A stretch of DNA of 13,272 nucleotides from an uncultured Collinsella sp. (GCA_902465465.1 CABQNF010000011.1:1-13272), one strand, 5' to 3'. Shown: positions 1 through 9,949, counted from the first letter of the stretch. Translations and numbers: made by a program. The notes: generated by a model not told the origin, from the sequence alone.

Positions 1-7
1 GTGCTTT

Positions 8-28
8 ACCGATAATCGGTTTAAACAA
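8..28 (+). promoter_or_regulatory. Putative regulator-gene promoter and operator
   Basis: GATAAT at 11-16 resembles a -10 box about 65 bases before the regulator start; any -35 box would lie partly or wholly outside the window. It sits inside a perfect 13-bp palindrome, ACCGAT-A-ATCGGT (8-20). Directly downstream, 17-28 reads CGGT-TTAA-ACAA, matching 10 of 12 positions of the TTGT-N4-ACAA-like palindromes found before the binding-protein gene and malQ. The 11-mer GTTTAAACAAC (19-29) recurs exactly, on the minus strand, upstream of malQ. Autoregulation by the downstream GntR protein is an inference. Confidence 0.4.
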
Positions 29-80
29 CCCAAAGAAATGCTATCGTGCCTAGCCATACATATTCATTAGAGGTGAAGCC

Positions 81-800
81 ATGCCAAAAGCGATTTACGA
101 AGGAATCTACCGCGAGATCCGTTCGCGCATCATTAATGGGACCTATGCGTTTCAGGAGATGCTGCCAACCGAAGCCGAGCTGACCGCGGAATTTGGCTGC
201 ACGCGCAATACCGTCCGCCGCGCTTTGAGTATGCTGGCAGACGAGATGTTTGTGCAGCCCATACACGGCAAGGGCGTGCGCGTTATTTGGCTCAAGGGCG
301 AAACCGACATGCTGGGCGCACTCGAGGAAGTCGAGTCGTTTGGCGAATTTGCAAAGCGCAACAATGCCGTCGCATCGACCGAGGTCAAGTCTTTTGAACA
401 TTTGATTTGCACTGAGCAACTCTCTCGTCGCCTGGGCTTTAAGGTGGGCGAGGAGTTGATTCGCGTGGTGCGTGTCCGAAGCCTTAACGGCAACGCACGC
501 CAAGTAGACCATGGTTACTTTTTGGAGTCGATCGCCAAGGGCCTGACGCCCGAGATCGCCGCAAAGTCAATTTACGACTATCTGGAGCACAAACGCGGCG
601 TCAAGGTGATGGCGAGCCGTCGTACGGTGAGTGTCGAACTCGCCAACGATGAGGACTGCAGCTATCTTGACCTTGGCAAATACAACTGCGTTGCCGTCAT
701 GGAGAGCCAGTCGTACACCTCGGACGGCATCCTGTTTGAGGTTACGCATGCCCGCACGCATCCCGAGATCTTCCACTACCGCGTCAACTCTAAGCGATAG
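81..800 (+). CDS. GntR-family regulator, UTRA domain (TreR-like)
   Basis: A 239-residue transcription factor of the HutC/TreR branch of the GntR family. Residues about 5-70 form the winged helix-turn-helix, with LPTEAELTAEFGCTRNTVRR as the recognition segment and GKGVRV as the wing. Residues about 90-235 fit the UTRA ligand-binding domain; KSIYDYLE is reminiscent of TreR proteins. The start is supported by an AGAGGTG ribosome site 5 bases upstream of the ATG. It lies directly before a sugar ABC transporter operon and has its own terminator, so it is probably the local repressor. Family knowledge suggests a sugar or sugar-phosphate effector, but the actual ligand cannot be read from sequence; a maltodextrin-related ligand is inferred only from the neighbours. 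The family assignment is firm and the trehalose-type name is not. Confidence 0.9.
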   Translation: MPKAIYEGIYREIRSRIINGTYAFQEMLPTEAELTAEFGCTRNTVRRALSMLADEMFVQPIHGKGVRVIWLKGETDMLGALEEVESFGEFAKRNNAVASTEVKSFEHLICTEQLSRRLGFKVGEELIRVVRVRSLNGNARQVDHGYFLESIAKGLTPEIAAKSIYDYLEHKRGVKVMASRRTVSVELANDEDCSYLDLGKYNCVAVMESQSYTSDGILFEVTHARTHPEIFHYRVNSKR

Positions 801-845
801 CCGGCTAGCTCGCAGCCTGACGAGACTCATGCCCTCAAAGCGAAC

Positions 846-894
846 GAAAACGCCCGGTCAAACCGACGATGCGTCGGTTTGACCGGGCGTTTTC
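846..894 (+). terminator. Strong terminator after the regulator gene
   Basis: A perfect 23-bp inverted repeat (846-868 with 872-894, loop of three bases). Its outer ends are AAAA on the left and TTTT on the right, so it can work in either direction. It insulates the regulator transcript from the transporter promoter region just downstream. Confidence 0.9.
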
Positions 895-915
895 TCTGCA
901 TTAGATAACAAATAA

Positions 916-927
916 TTGTTTATACAA
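916..927 (+). promoter_or_regulatory. Candidate operator 1, transporter operon
   Basis: TTGT-TTAT-ACAA is an inverted repeat of 4-base half-sites around a 4-base centre, in the AT-rich region before the binding-protein gene. As remembered, TreR operators of Bacillus have the same TTGT-N4-ACAA layout. It is 76 bases, about seven helical turns, from a second copy at 992-1003. Confidence 0.45.
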
Positions 928-991
928 AACTTGTCAAGTATCAAGTTGAATACTACCGTTCACCGAAGTTTTTCTACCGCTCTAGTAATAC

Positions 992-1003
992 TTGTTCAAA
1001 CAA
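992..1003 (+). promoter_or_regulatory. Candidate operator 2, transporter operon
   Basis: TTGT-TCAA-ACAA is the second copy of the 12-bp palindrome before the transporter genes. It contains GTTCAAACAAC (994-1004), one mismatch from the GTTTAAACAAC found before the regulator gene and malQ. A weak promoter, TTCAAA (995-1000) and TATTGT (1018-1023) with a 17-base spacer, would overlap it. A shorter palindrome, TTGTACAA, lies at 1020-1027. The promoter itself is uncertain. Confidence 0.45.
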
Positions 1004-1037
1004 CTAGCCAAATAGCGTATTGTACAAATCAGCAAAA

Positions 1038-1088
1038 GGGGCAAAGTCCCCGAGCCAATCTCCGAAGGCGGCGGCAAAGGGTGCCGCC
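1038..1088 (+). other. Structured 5' leader of the binding-protein mRNA
   Basis: Two small hairpins can form between the candidate operator and the start codon: a 4-bp stem GGGG/CCCC (1038-1051) and a 7-bp stem GGCGGCA/TGCCGCC (1070-1076 with 1082-1088). Both carry a GGCAAAG string. The second ends about 10 bases before the ribosome site AAAGGGTGG. It may affect mRNA stability or translation. I could not match it to a known riboswitch. Confidence 0.35.
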
Positions 1089-1111
1089 ACGGTGTGAAAG
1101 GGTGGATTGTA

Positions 1112-2428
1112 ATGAAGAACGAAATGAGCAGAAGGCAGTTCCTGGGCTTTGCTGGTTCCGCGGCTGCGGTTCTTGGTCTGGGTCTCGTGGGCTGCGGTGG
1201 TTCTGCCGGCTCCGGCTCCTCTGCTTCTGGTGACGCTGCCGAGGTCTACTTCCTCCAATTCAAGCCCGAGGTCGATAAGGAGTGGAAGGAGATCGCCAAG
1301 GCCTATAAGAAGGAGAAGGGCGTCGAGGTCAAGATCGTGACCGCCGCCTCCAACACCTACGAGGAGAAGCTCAAGTCCGAGATGTCCAAGAGCTCCGCTC
1401 CGACCCTGTTCCAGGTCAACGGCCCCACCGGCCTTAAGAACTGGAAGGATTACTGCGCCGACCTGTCCGATACCAAGCTTCGCGGTGAGCTCATTGACGA
1501 CTCCCTGGCTCTGCAGTCCGACGGCAAGGATCTGGGTATCGACTGGGTCCAGGAGAGCTACGGCATCATCTACAACAAGCAGCTGCTCGAGAAGGCTGGC
1601 TACAAGGCCGAGGACATCAACTCCTTCGACAAGCTGAAGGCTTGTGCCGACGACATCCAGGCCCGCAAGGACGAGCTTGGTGTTGAGGGTGCCTTCACTT
1701 CTGCTGGCATGGATGACTCCTCCAGCTGGCGCTACACCACCCACCTCGCCAACCTCCCGCTCTACTACGAGTTCGAGAAGGAGCACAACCAGGAGGACGA
1801 CGAGATCAAGGGCGAGTATCTCGACAACTTCAAGCAGATTTTCGACCTGTACATCACCGACTCCACCTGCGATCCTTCGCAGCTTGCCTCCAAGACCGGC
1901 GACGACGCCACCAACGAGTTCGCAACCGGCAAGGCCGTCTTCTATCAGAACGGTTCTTGGGCCTACGCTGACCTCACCAAGGCCGGCATGACCGACGATC
2001 AGATTGGCATGATGCCCATCTACATCGGTGTCGACGGCGAGGAGAACCAGGGCCTGTGCTCCGGCGGCGAGAACTACTGGTGCGTCAGCTCCCAGGCTTC
2101 CGAGGACGCCCAGAAGGCCACCGAGGACTTCATGTATTGGTGCGTCACTTCTGACACCGCCACCAGCATCATCGCTGACAAGATGGGTCTGACTGCCCCG
2201 TTCAAGAGCGCTAAGGAGACCACCAACGTCTTCTCGCAGCAGGCCGTTGCCATGGCCAAGGACGGCAAGAAGACCGTCGCTTGGGACTTCGTCTACATCC
2301 CCTCTGAGGAGTGGAAGAAGAACCTCAAGCAGGCTCTGATTGCCTATGCTGCCGACAACAGCAAGTGGGACGGCGTCAAGAACGCCTTCGTCGATGGCTG
2401 GAAGACCGAGAAGGCTGCTTCCGAGTAA
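1112..2428 (+). CDS. Sugar ABC transporter substrate-binding lipoprotein
   Basis: A 438-residue extracellular solute-binding protein of family 1 (MalE-like, CUT1 class), anchored to the outer face of the membrane. The N-terminus has a twin-arginine signal, SRRQFL (6-11), a hydrophobic stretch, and the lipobox LVGC with the lipidated Cys at 28. A Gly/Ser-rich tether follows (about 29-41) before the two-lobed binding domain. I chose the ATG at 1112 because AAAGGGTGG lies at good spacing before it; a GTG at 1094 in the same frame lacks a ribosome site and would put 10 residues before the Tat motif. It is the first gene of the operon and is followed by a hairpin that probably protects its mRNA. 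Neighbouring malQ and malP suggest malto-oligosaccharide as substrate, but specificity is not visible in the sequence. Confidence 0.9.
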   Translation: MKNEMSRRQFLGFAGSAAAVLGLGLVGCGGSAGSGSSASGDAAEVYFLQFKPEVDKEWKEIAKAYKKEKGVEVKIVTAASNTYEEKLKSEMSKSSAPTLFQVNGPTGLKNWKDYCADLSDTKLRGELIDDSLALQSDGKDLGIDWVQESYGIIYNKQLLEKAGYKAEDINSFDKLKACADDIQARKDELGVEGAFTSAGMDDSSSWRYTTHLANLPLYYEFEKEHNQEDDEIKGEYLDNFKQIFDLYITDSTCDPSQLASKTGDDATNEFATGKAVFYQNGSWAYADLTKAGMTDDQIGMMPIYIGVDGEENQGLCSGGENYWCVSSQASEDAQKATEDFMYWCVTSDTATSIIADKMGLTAPFKSAKETTNVFSQQAVAMAKDGKKTVAWDFVYIPSEEWKKNLKQALIAYAADNSKWDGVKNAFVDGWKTEKAASE

Positions 2429-2459
2429 GCAGTTGCTGCCCAAGCTATCTGATTAGCGA

Positions 2460-2495
2460 CAGGGGGCGGGCAGACGTTGGTTTGCCCGCCCCCTG
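2460..2495 (+). other. Intercistronic hairpin between binding protein and permease
   Basis: A perfect 13-bp G/C stem (2460-2472 with 2483-2495) sits between the binding-protein stop and the first permease. No U-tract follows, and the permease ribosome site GAAAGGA comes shortly after. It is more likely a 3'-end stabiliser or partial attenuator than a full terminator. This placement is typical where binding protein must exceed permease. Confidence 0.7.
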
Positions 2496-2515
2496 CATAT
2501 TGAAAGGACCCTTCT

Positions 2516-3370
2516 ATGGGCAAAGCACTCAAGCGCTGGTGGCCGCTCTTTATGCTGCCCACGTGTCTGGCGTTTATGATCGGGTTCGTGATCCCCTTTA
2601 TCCAGGGTTTCTATCTCTCGTTCTGCCAGTTTATTACCATCAACAACACGCACTTTGTCGGTATCGAGAACTACGTGCGCGCACTGTCCGATCCGCAGTT
2701 TGCCACGTCGTTCTTCTTTACTGTGGCGTTTGCCTTCCTGTCGACGGTGCTCATCAACGTGATCGCCCTTGCCATCGCGCAGGCGCTCACCCGCAAAGCG
2801 CTCAAGGGCACCAACATCTTCCGTACGATCTTCTTTATGCCTAACCTGATCGGCGGCATCGTGCTGGGCTACATCTGGCAGATTCTGATCAACTGCCTGC
2901 TCTCCAACGTGGGCGCCCAGCTCATCGCCCTTAACTCTGCTGCTGGCTTCTGGGGCCTTATCATCCTGACCCTGTGGCAGCAGGTCGGCTACATGATGAT
3001 CATCTACATCGCTGGTCTGCAGTCCATTCCGTCCGACTACATCGAGGCCGCCAAGGTCGACGGTGCCACGGCATGGCAGACGTTTTGGAAGGTTAAGATC
3101 CCTAACCTGATGCCGACCATTACTATCTGCCTGTTCCTGTCCATCACCAACGGCTTTAAGCTGTTCGACCAGAACCTCGCCCTTACCGGCGGCGCCCCCG
3201 CGCACTCCACCGAGATGCTCGCCCTGAACATCTACAACACGTTCTATTCGCGTGCCGGTATCGCATGGCAGGGCATCGGTCAGGCCAAGGCGGTTATCTT
3301 CTGCATCCTGGTCGTAGCCATCTCCATGATCCAGCTTAAGGCCACGAGGTCCAAGGAGGTGCAGCAGTAA
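2516..3370 (+). CDS. Sugar ABC transporter permease, MalF-type
   Basis: A 284-residue inner-membrane permease of the binding-protein-dependent CUT1 class, with about six transmembrane helices. The first helix begins near residue 10. The cytoplasmic EAA loop that docks the ATPase is at about residues 177-200, with E177, A178, A179, D182, G183 and the closing P200. It lacks the large periplasmic insertion of E. coli MalF and matches the shorter Gram-positive type. The ATG has the ribosome site GAAAGGA 7 bases upstream. Its stop overlaps the next permease start by one base (TAATG), so the two are translationally coupled and should form a heterodimer. Confidence 0.92.
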   Translation: MGKALKRWWPLFMLPTCLAFMIGFVIPFIQGFYLSFCQFITINNTHFVGIENYVRALSDPQFATSFFFTVAFAFLSTVLINVIALAIAQALTRKALKGTNIFRTIFFMPNLIGGIVLGYIWQILINCLLSNVGAQLIALNSAAGFWGLIILTLWQQVGYMMIIYIAGLQSIPSDYIEAAKVDGATAWQTFWKVKIPNLMPTITICLFLSITNGFKLFDQNLALTGGAPAHSTEMLALNIYNTFYSRAGIAWQGIGQAKAVIFCILVVAISMIQLKATRSKEVQQ

Positions 3371-4209
3371 TGAAACGCGATAAGGTTATCAACCGCGCGC
3401 TCTCGATTTTCTTTACGATTCTGTCGCTCGCGTGGATCTACCCCGTGTTCATGATTGCGCTTAATTCTTTTAAGAAAGCGACCGCAATCAGCACCACCAC
3501 GGCATTCGATCTGCTCACGCCCGAGACGTTCAACGGCCTCGCAAACTACATGCACGCCCTTAACGAGCAGGGCTTTGCCTCGGCATTTATGTACTCGCTC
3601 ATCATCACGGTCACGTCGGTCGTGCTGATCTTGGTGTGCTGCTCCATGTGCGCTTGGTACGTGGTTCGTGTCAACAACAAGATCTCGAACTTCTTCTATT
3701 ACCTGTTCGTGTTCTCGATGGTCGTGCCGTTCCAGATGCTCATGTTCACGCTGTCCAATTTGGCGGACCGCATCGGCTTCAATACGCCGTTCAACATCTG
3801 CTTTATCTATCTGGGCTTTGGCGCTGGTCTGGCGGTCTTTATGTTCGCCGGCTTTGTAAAGAATATCCCGCTCGAGATCGAGGAGGCGGCCATGATCGAC
3901 GGCTGCAACCCGGTCCAGGTGTTCTTTAAGATCGTCCTTCCCATCATGAAGCCCACCTATCTTTCGGTCGGCATCCTCGAGACCATGTGGGTCTGGAACG
4001 ACTATCTGCTGCCCTACCTTACCCTCGACTCCACCAAGTACAAGACCATTCCTATCTTGATCCAGTACTTCCGCGGTGGCTACGGCCATGTCGAGCTCGG
4101 CCCCATGATGGCCTGCATTATGATGGTTGTTATCCCCATCGTCATCATGTACATCCTCTGCCAGAAGTACATCATCGACGGCGTGGTGGCAGGTGCCGTC
4201 AAGGGCTGA
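3370..4209 (+). CDS. Sugar ABC transporter permease, MalG-type
   Basis: A 279-residue second permease with about six membrane helices. The EAA loop lies at about residues 172-195, with E172, A173, A174, D177, G178 and P195. The ribosome site AAGGAGGT (3353-3360) lies inside the end of the preceding gene, and the start overlaps that gene's stop by one base. The C-terminus ends in GVVAGAVKG, a typical MalG/MsmG ending. It pairs with the preceding permease to form the membrane channel. Substrate is inferred from context as an alpha-glucan oligosaccharide. Confidence 0.92.
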   Translation: MKRDKVINRALSIFFTILSLAWIYPVFMIALNSFKKATAISTTTAFDLLTPETFNGLANYMHALNEQGFASAFMYSLIITVTSVVLILVCCSMCAWYVVRVNNKISNFFYYLFVFSMVVPFQMLMFTLSNLADRIGFNTPFNICFIYLGFGAGLAVFMFAGFVKNIPLEIEEAAMIDGCNPVQVFFKIVLPIMKPTYLSVGILETMWVWNDYLLPYLTLDSTKYKTIPILIQYFRGGYGHVELGPMMACIMMVVIPIVIMYILCQKYIIDGVVAGAVKG

Positions 4210-4233
4210 TGCCGTAACTGTTTTGCAAGTTTC

Positions 4234-4259
4234 TGCGGCGCCCTCAACATGGTGCCGCA
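4234..4259 (+). other. Intercistronic hairpin before the ATPase gene
   Basis: A 9-bp stem with one G-T wobble (TGCGGCGCC at 4234-4242, GGTGCCGCA at 4251-4259) lies between the second permease and the ATPase. No U-tract follows, and the ATPase ribosome site GAAAGGT is 4 bases downstream. It may be an mRNA processing or stability element; its function is not shown. Confidence 0.5.
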
Positions 4260-4276
4260 TATCGAAAGGTAAAGAC

Positions 4277-5476
<1,200 letters not shown>

Positions 5477-5544
5477 GCCCGGTGCATCCAGGCCCTCCCT
5501 TTGGGCGACTGCGGTATTGCCATCCTTTTGCCGCGGTCACATAT

Positions 5545-5588
5545 AAGGCTCCCCTCCCGTCCACTGGGCGAGAGGGGAGCCTTTCTTT
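5545..5588 (+). terminator. Terminator of the transporter operon
   Basis: A 12-bp stem (AAGGCTCCCCTC at 5545-5556, GAGGGGAGCCTT at 5572-5583) is followed by a short T-rich run. It is about 70 bases after the ATPase stop and ends the plus-strand operon before the convergent intergenic region. Confidence 0.85.
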
Positions 5589-5615
5589 GTGTTGGGATTG
5601 TCTGACCGGTCGTTT

Positions 5616-5833
5616 GTCTCGATCTGTAACGGGTAGGGCCGATTTCGGACGTTAGATGTTACAGATCGAGACGGTTCCGCTGAGCTAACCATTTCATCTA
5701 AATCTGTAACACCAAAGGTGAATTTCAGCTGCTAGATGTTACAGACTGAGATAAACCCAAGGGAAGGGGCCGGTATGTCTCAATCTGTAACAGCTGGGAC
5801 CGTTTTTACCGAGTAGCTGTTACAGATCGAGAT
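5616..5833. repeat. Array of three 57-bp inverted-repeat units
   Basis: Three units start at 5616, 5696 and 5777, spaced 80 and 81 bp. Each has a 15-base left arm, a 27-base centre and a 15-base right arm. Left arms are GTCTCGATCTGTAAC, ATCTAAATCTGTAAC and GTCTCAATCTGTAAC. Right arms are GTTACAGATCGAGAC, GTTACAGACTGAGAT and GTTACAGATCGAGAT. Unit 1 is a perfect palindrome; unit 3 extends by four more pairs (AGCT/AGCT). The centres differ but share a central TTT and end in TAG-A/C-T. Between units are 23 and 24 unrelated bases. The array lies between the terminators of two convergent operons and has no plausible coding frame, so it is unlikely to be an ordinary promoter operator. It resembles REP/BIME-type palindromic repeats, but I do not recognise the family. 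The rest of 5585-5930 holds nothing else I can identify besides the malP terminator. Confidence 0.85.
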
Positions 5834-5872
5834 TGTTTGGTCGAGTCGGGTCACAGGGTAACGTGCGGGCAC

Positions 5873-5905
5873 AAAAAACGGAGCCGTGTTGCCACGACTC
5901 CGTTT
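5873..5905 (-). terminator. malP: Terminator of the malQ-malP transcript
   Basis: Read on the minus strand, an AAACGGAG/CTCCGTTT stem (5898-5905 with 5876-5883) with an inner CGTG/CACG extension is followed by six T residues. It starts about 27 bases after the malP stop. Confidence 0.88.
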
Positions 5906-5932
5906 CTCAAGAGGATGGGTAAGGGAAGCGAA

Positions 5933-8200
<2,268 letters not shown>

Positions 8201-8246
8201 GTTTTCTCCTGTGATGGGTTGTTTCATGTCTGCAATTCATAAGAAG

Positions 8247-8280
8247 CCCGCGCGAGGGGATTGGGGTGGCCTCGCGCGGG
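8247..8280 (-). other. Intercistronic hairpin between malQ and malP
   Basis: A perfect 11-bp stem (CCCGCGCGAGG at 8247-8257, CCTCGCGCGGG at 8270-8280) lies after the malQ stop and before the malP ribosome site. The minus-strand sequence after it is only weakly T-rich (CTTCTT), so read-through into malP is expected. It may lower malP relative to malQ or stabilise malQ mRNA. Confidence 0.6.
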
Positions 8281-8328
8281 AAAAGCAAGCGCGTCCGCAC
8301 GGTGGGGAGGGGTCGGGCGCGGTAGCTC

Positions 8329-9834
8329 CTATTGAGGAAGCTCGATTTCGGCTTCCGACGGGATGCGGAAGTAGGTCTCGGTCCAGTCGGTGAGTTTGTG
8401 CTCGAGCTCGCGGGTGATGGCGCCGTCGAGCATGCGCCAGGTCCAGTTGCCGCCCAGCGTGGCAGGGGTGTTGATGCGCGCCTCGTTGCCCAAGTTGAGC
8501 AGGTCCTGCATGGTGTAGATGCACGTGTCGCTCACGCTGGCGGCGATGGTGCGGTTGAGTGCATCTGCCATGGGTTCGCCGGCCTGCTGATGGGTGTACA
8601 GGGCTGCCTGCTCGCGCTGACGCGGGGTGGCCGTTCCCTCAAACCAGCCGCGTGCCGTTTCGTTGTCATGTGTTCCGACGTAGGCGACGGTGTTGGCAAT
8701 GTAGTTGTGTGGCAGGTAGTACGAGTTGGTGCCCTCAAAGGCAAACTGCAGGATCTTCATGCCAGGGAAGCCCGTGGTGTCGCGCATGTCGATGACGCCG
8801 GGGGTAAGAAAGCCCAGGTCTTCGGCAATGATGGGAAGCGTGCCGAGCTTTTCCTCGAGCGCCTTGAAGAACTTGAGGCCGGGTCCCTGCGTCCATGAAC
8901 CATATGACGAATCGGGAGAGGAGAACGGCACCTCCCAATAGGCCTCGAAGCCGCGGAAGTGATCCAGGCGGATGACGTCGTACATGTCGAGGGCGGCGCG
9001 AATGCGGCCCTCCCACCAGGAGAAGCCGTCGGACTCCATGGCGTCCCAGTCGTAGATGGGGTTGCCCCAGTACTGGCCGGTGGCCGAGAACTGATCGGGC
9101 GGCGTTCCCGCGACGCTGACAGGATTGCCGGCGGCGTCGATTTTAAAGAGCTCGGGCGTGGCCCACATCTCGACGGAGTCACGCGAGACATAGATGGGCA
9201 GGTCGCCGATGATGAGAATGTCGCGCTCGTTGGCATAGGCCTTGAGGCGGCTCCACTGGCGATCGAAGAAGTACTGCGTCATCTGGTGGTAGAGCATGCG
9301 CTCGGGATGGGCGGCGCAGACCTTGTTGGATGCCTCGCCGCGGCGGCGGAGCTCCTCGGGCCACTCCCAAAAGGCCTTGAGCCCGCACTCCTCCTTCACG
9401 GTCATGAACTCACAATAGGGAATGAGCCAGTCCTCGTTTGCCTGGATAAAGTCGTCGAAATCGGCCGGCTTGTCGGCGGCAAAGCGCTCAGCGGCGCGGT
9501 CGAGAATCTGACGGCGGCCGCCAAAGATAGCGCCGTAGTCGACATTGCTGGGGTCGGATCCCAGATACACGCCATCGATATCGCGCTGCTCCAGATACCC
9601 TGCCTCGATAAGCTCGGCAAAGTCGATAAAGTTGGGGTTGCCCGCGCGGGCCGAGAACGACTGATAGGGCGAATCGCCATAGCTGGTCGTCGTAAGGGGC
9701 AGAATCTGCCAGTAATGTTGTTTGCACGAGGCGAGAAAATCGACGAAGTCGTAGGCATTCCAGCCAAAGCCGCCGATTCCGTATGGTCCGGGCAGAGATG
9801 AGACGGGCATGAGGACGCCGCTTGCACGCTCCAT
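8329..9834 (-). CDS. malQ: 4-alpha-glucanotransferase (amylomaltase)
   Basis: A 501-residue GH77 enzyme that transfers alpha-1,4-glucan segments between maltodextrins and releases glucose. The three catalytic carboxylates are visible: nucleophile D291 in RLDHFRGFEAYW, acid/base E338 in IIAEDLGF and the stabilising D390 in GTHDNET. The spacing matches Thermus amylomaltase (293, 340, 395 as remembered). The N-terminus, GVLMPVSSLPGPYGIGGFG, is typical. I place the start at the ATG of 9834, which has GGTGAG 7 bases upstream; TTG at 9849 and GTG at 9846 are in frame but badly spaced from any ribosome site. It is the first gene of the malQ-malP operon. Its promoter region carries the palindrome shared with the transporter operon. 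Confidence 0.95.
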   Translation of the reverse strand: MERASGVLMPVSSLPGPYGIGGFGWNAYDFVDFLASCKQHYWQILPLTTTSYGDSPYQSFSARAGNPNFIDFAELIEAGYLEQRDIDGVYLGSDPSNVDYGAIFGGRRQILDRAAERFAADKPADFDDFIQANEDWLIPYCEFMTVKEECGLKAFWEWPEELRRRGEASNKVCAAHPERMLYHQMTQYFFDRQWSRLKAYANERDILIIGDLPIYVSRDSVEMWATPELFKIDAAGNPVSVAGTPPDQFSATGQYWGNPIYDWDAMESDGFSWWEGRIRAALDMYDVIRLDHFRGFEAYWEVPFSSPDSSYGSWTQGPGLKFFKALEEKLGTLPIIAEDLGFLTPGVIDMRDTTGFPGMKILQFAFEGTNSYYLPHNYIANTVAYVGTHDNETARGWFEGTATPRQREQAALYTHQQAGEPMADALNRTIAASVSDTCIYTMQDLLNLGNEARINTPATLGGNWTWRMLDGAITRELEHKLTDWTETYFRIPSEAEIELPQ

Positions 9835-9919
9835 GAATGCGCTCACCAACCTTCTTGTTGTGGGGTCGGCCTGCCGATAGGTGTGCAGTCCGCCTCCGAT
9901 GTTCTGATTCGATATGCCT

Positions 9920-9949
9920 ATTGTAAAACATGTTGTTTAAACATGTACA
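9920..9949 (-). promoter_or_regulatory. malQ: malQ promoter with embedded candidate operator
   Basis: On the minus strand, TGTACA (9944-9949) and TACAAT (9920-9925) are separated by 18 bases, a plausible -35/-10 pair. Between them lies the 10-bp palindrome TGTTTAAACA (9934-9943), within ACATGT-N7-ACATGT (9928-9946). The 12-bp site at 9933-9944 matches TTGT-N4-ACAA at 11 of 12 positions. A site between -35 and -10 fits repression. Regulator identity is inferred. Confidence 0.5.

Noticed and set aside
1094..1111. GTG start for the binding protein
   Set aside because: No ribosome site is placed for it, whereas AAAGGGTGG fits the ATG at 1112 and gives a normal Tat signal.
1038..1111. Known riboswitch in the leader (cobalamin, glycine or c-di-GMP type)
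   Set aside because: Short motifs such as GGCAAAG and GCCACGG recall parts of them, but the full conserved cores are missing.
1004..2443. Long open frame antisense to the binding-protein gene
   Set aside because: It mirrors the codon bias of the real gene (Leu/Val/Gly-rich), resembles no known protein and has no ribosome site. The long antisense frames at 4244-5440, 6560-7492, 8959-9801 and 10349-11149 were dropped for the same reason.
4127..4276. Longer N-terminus for the ATPase
   Set aside because: The extra residues overlap the permease in another frame, are low-complexity, and the start at 4277 has its own ribosome site.
5616..5833. CRISPR array
   Set aside because: The conserved arms alternate in strand, the inner gaps are 27 and 23-24 bases in turn, there are only three units, and no cas gene is near.
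8201..8227. Upstream ATG start for malP at 8227
   Set aside because: No ribosome site precedes it; AGGAG fits the ATG at 8200.
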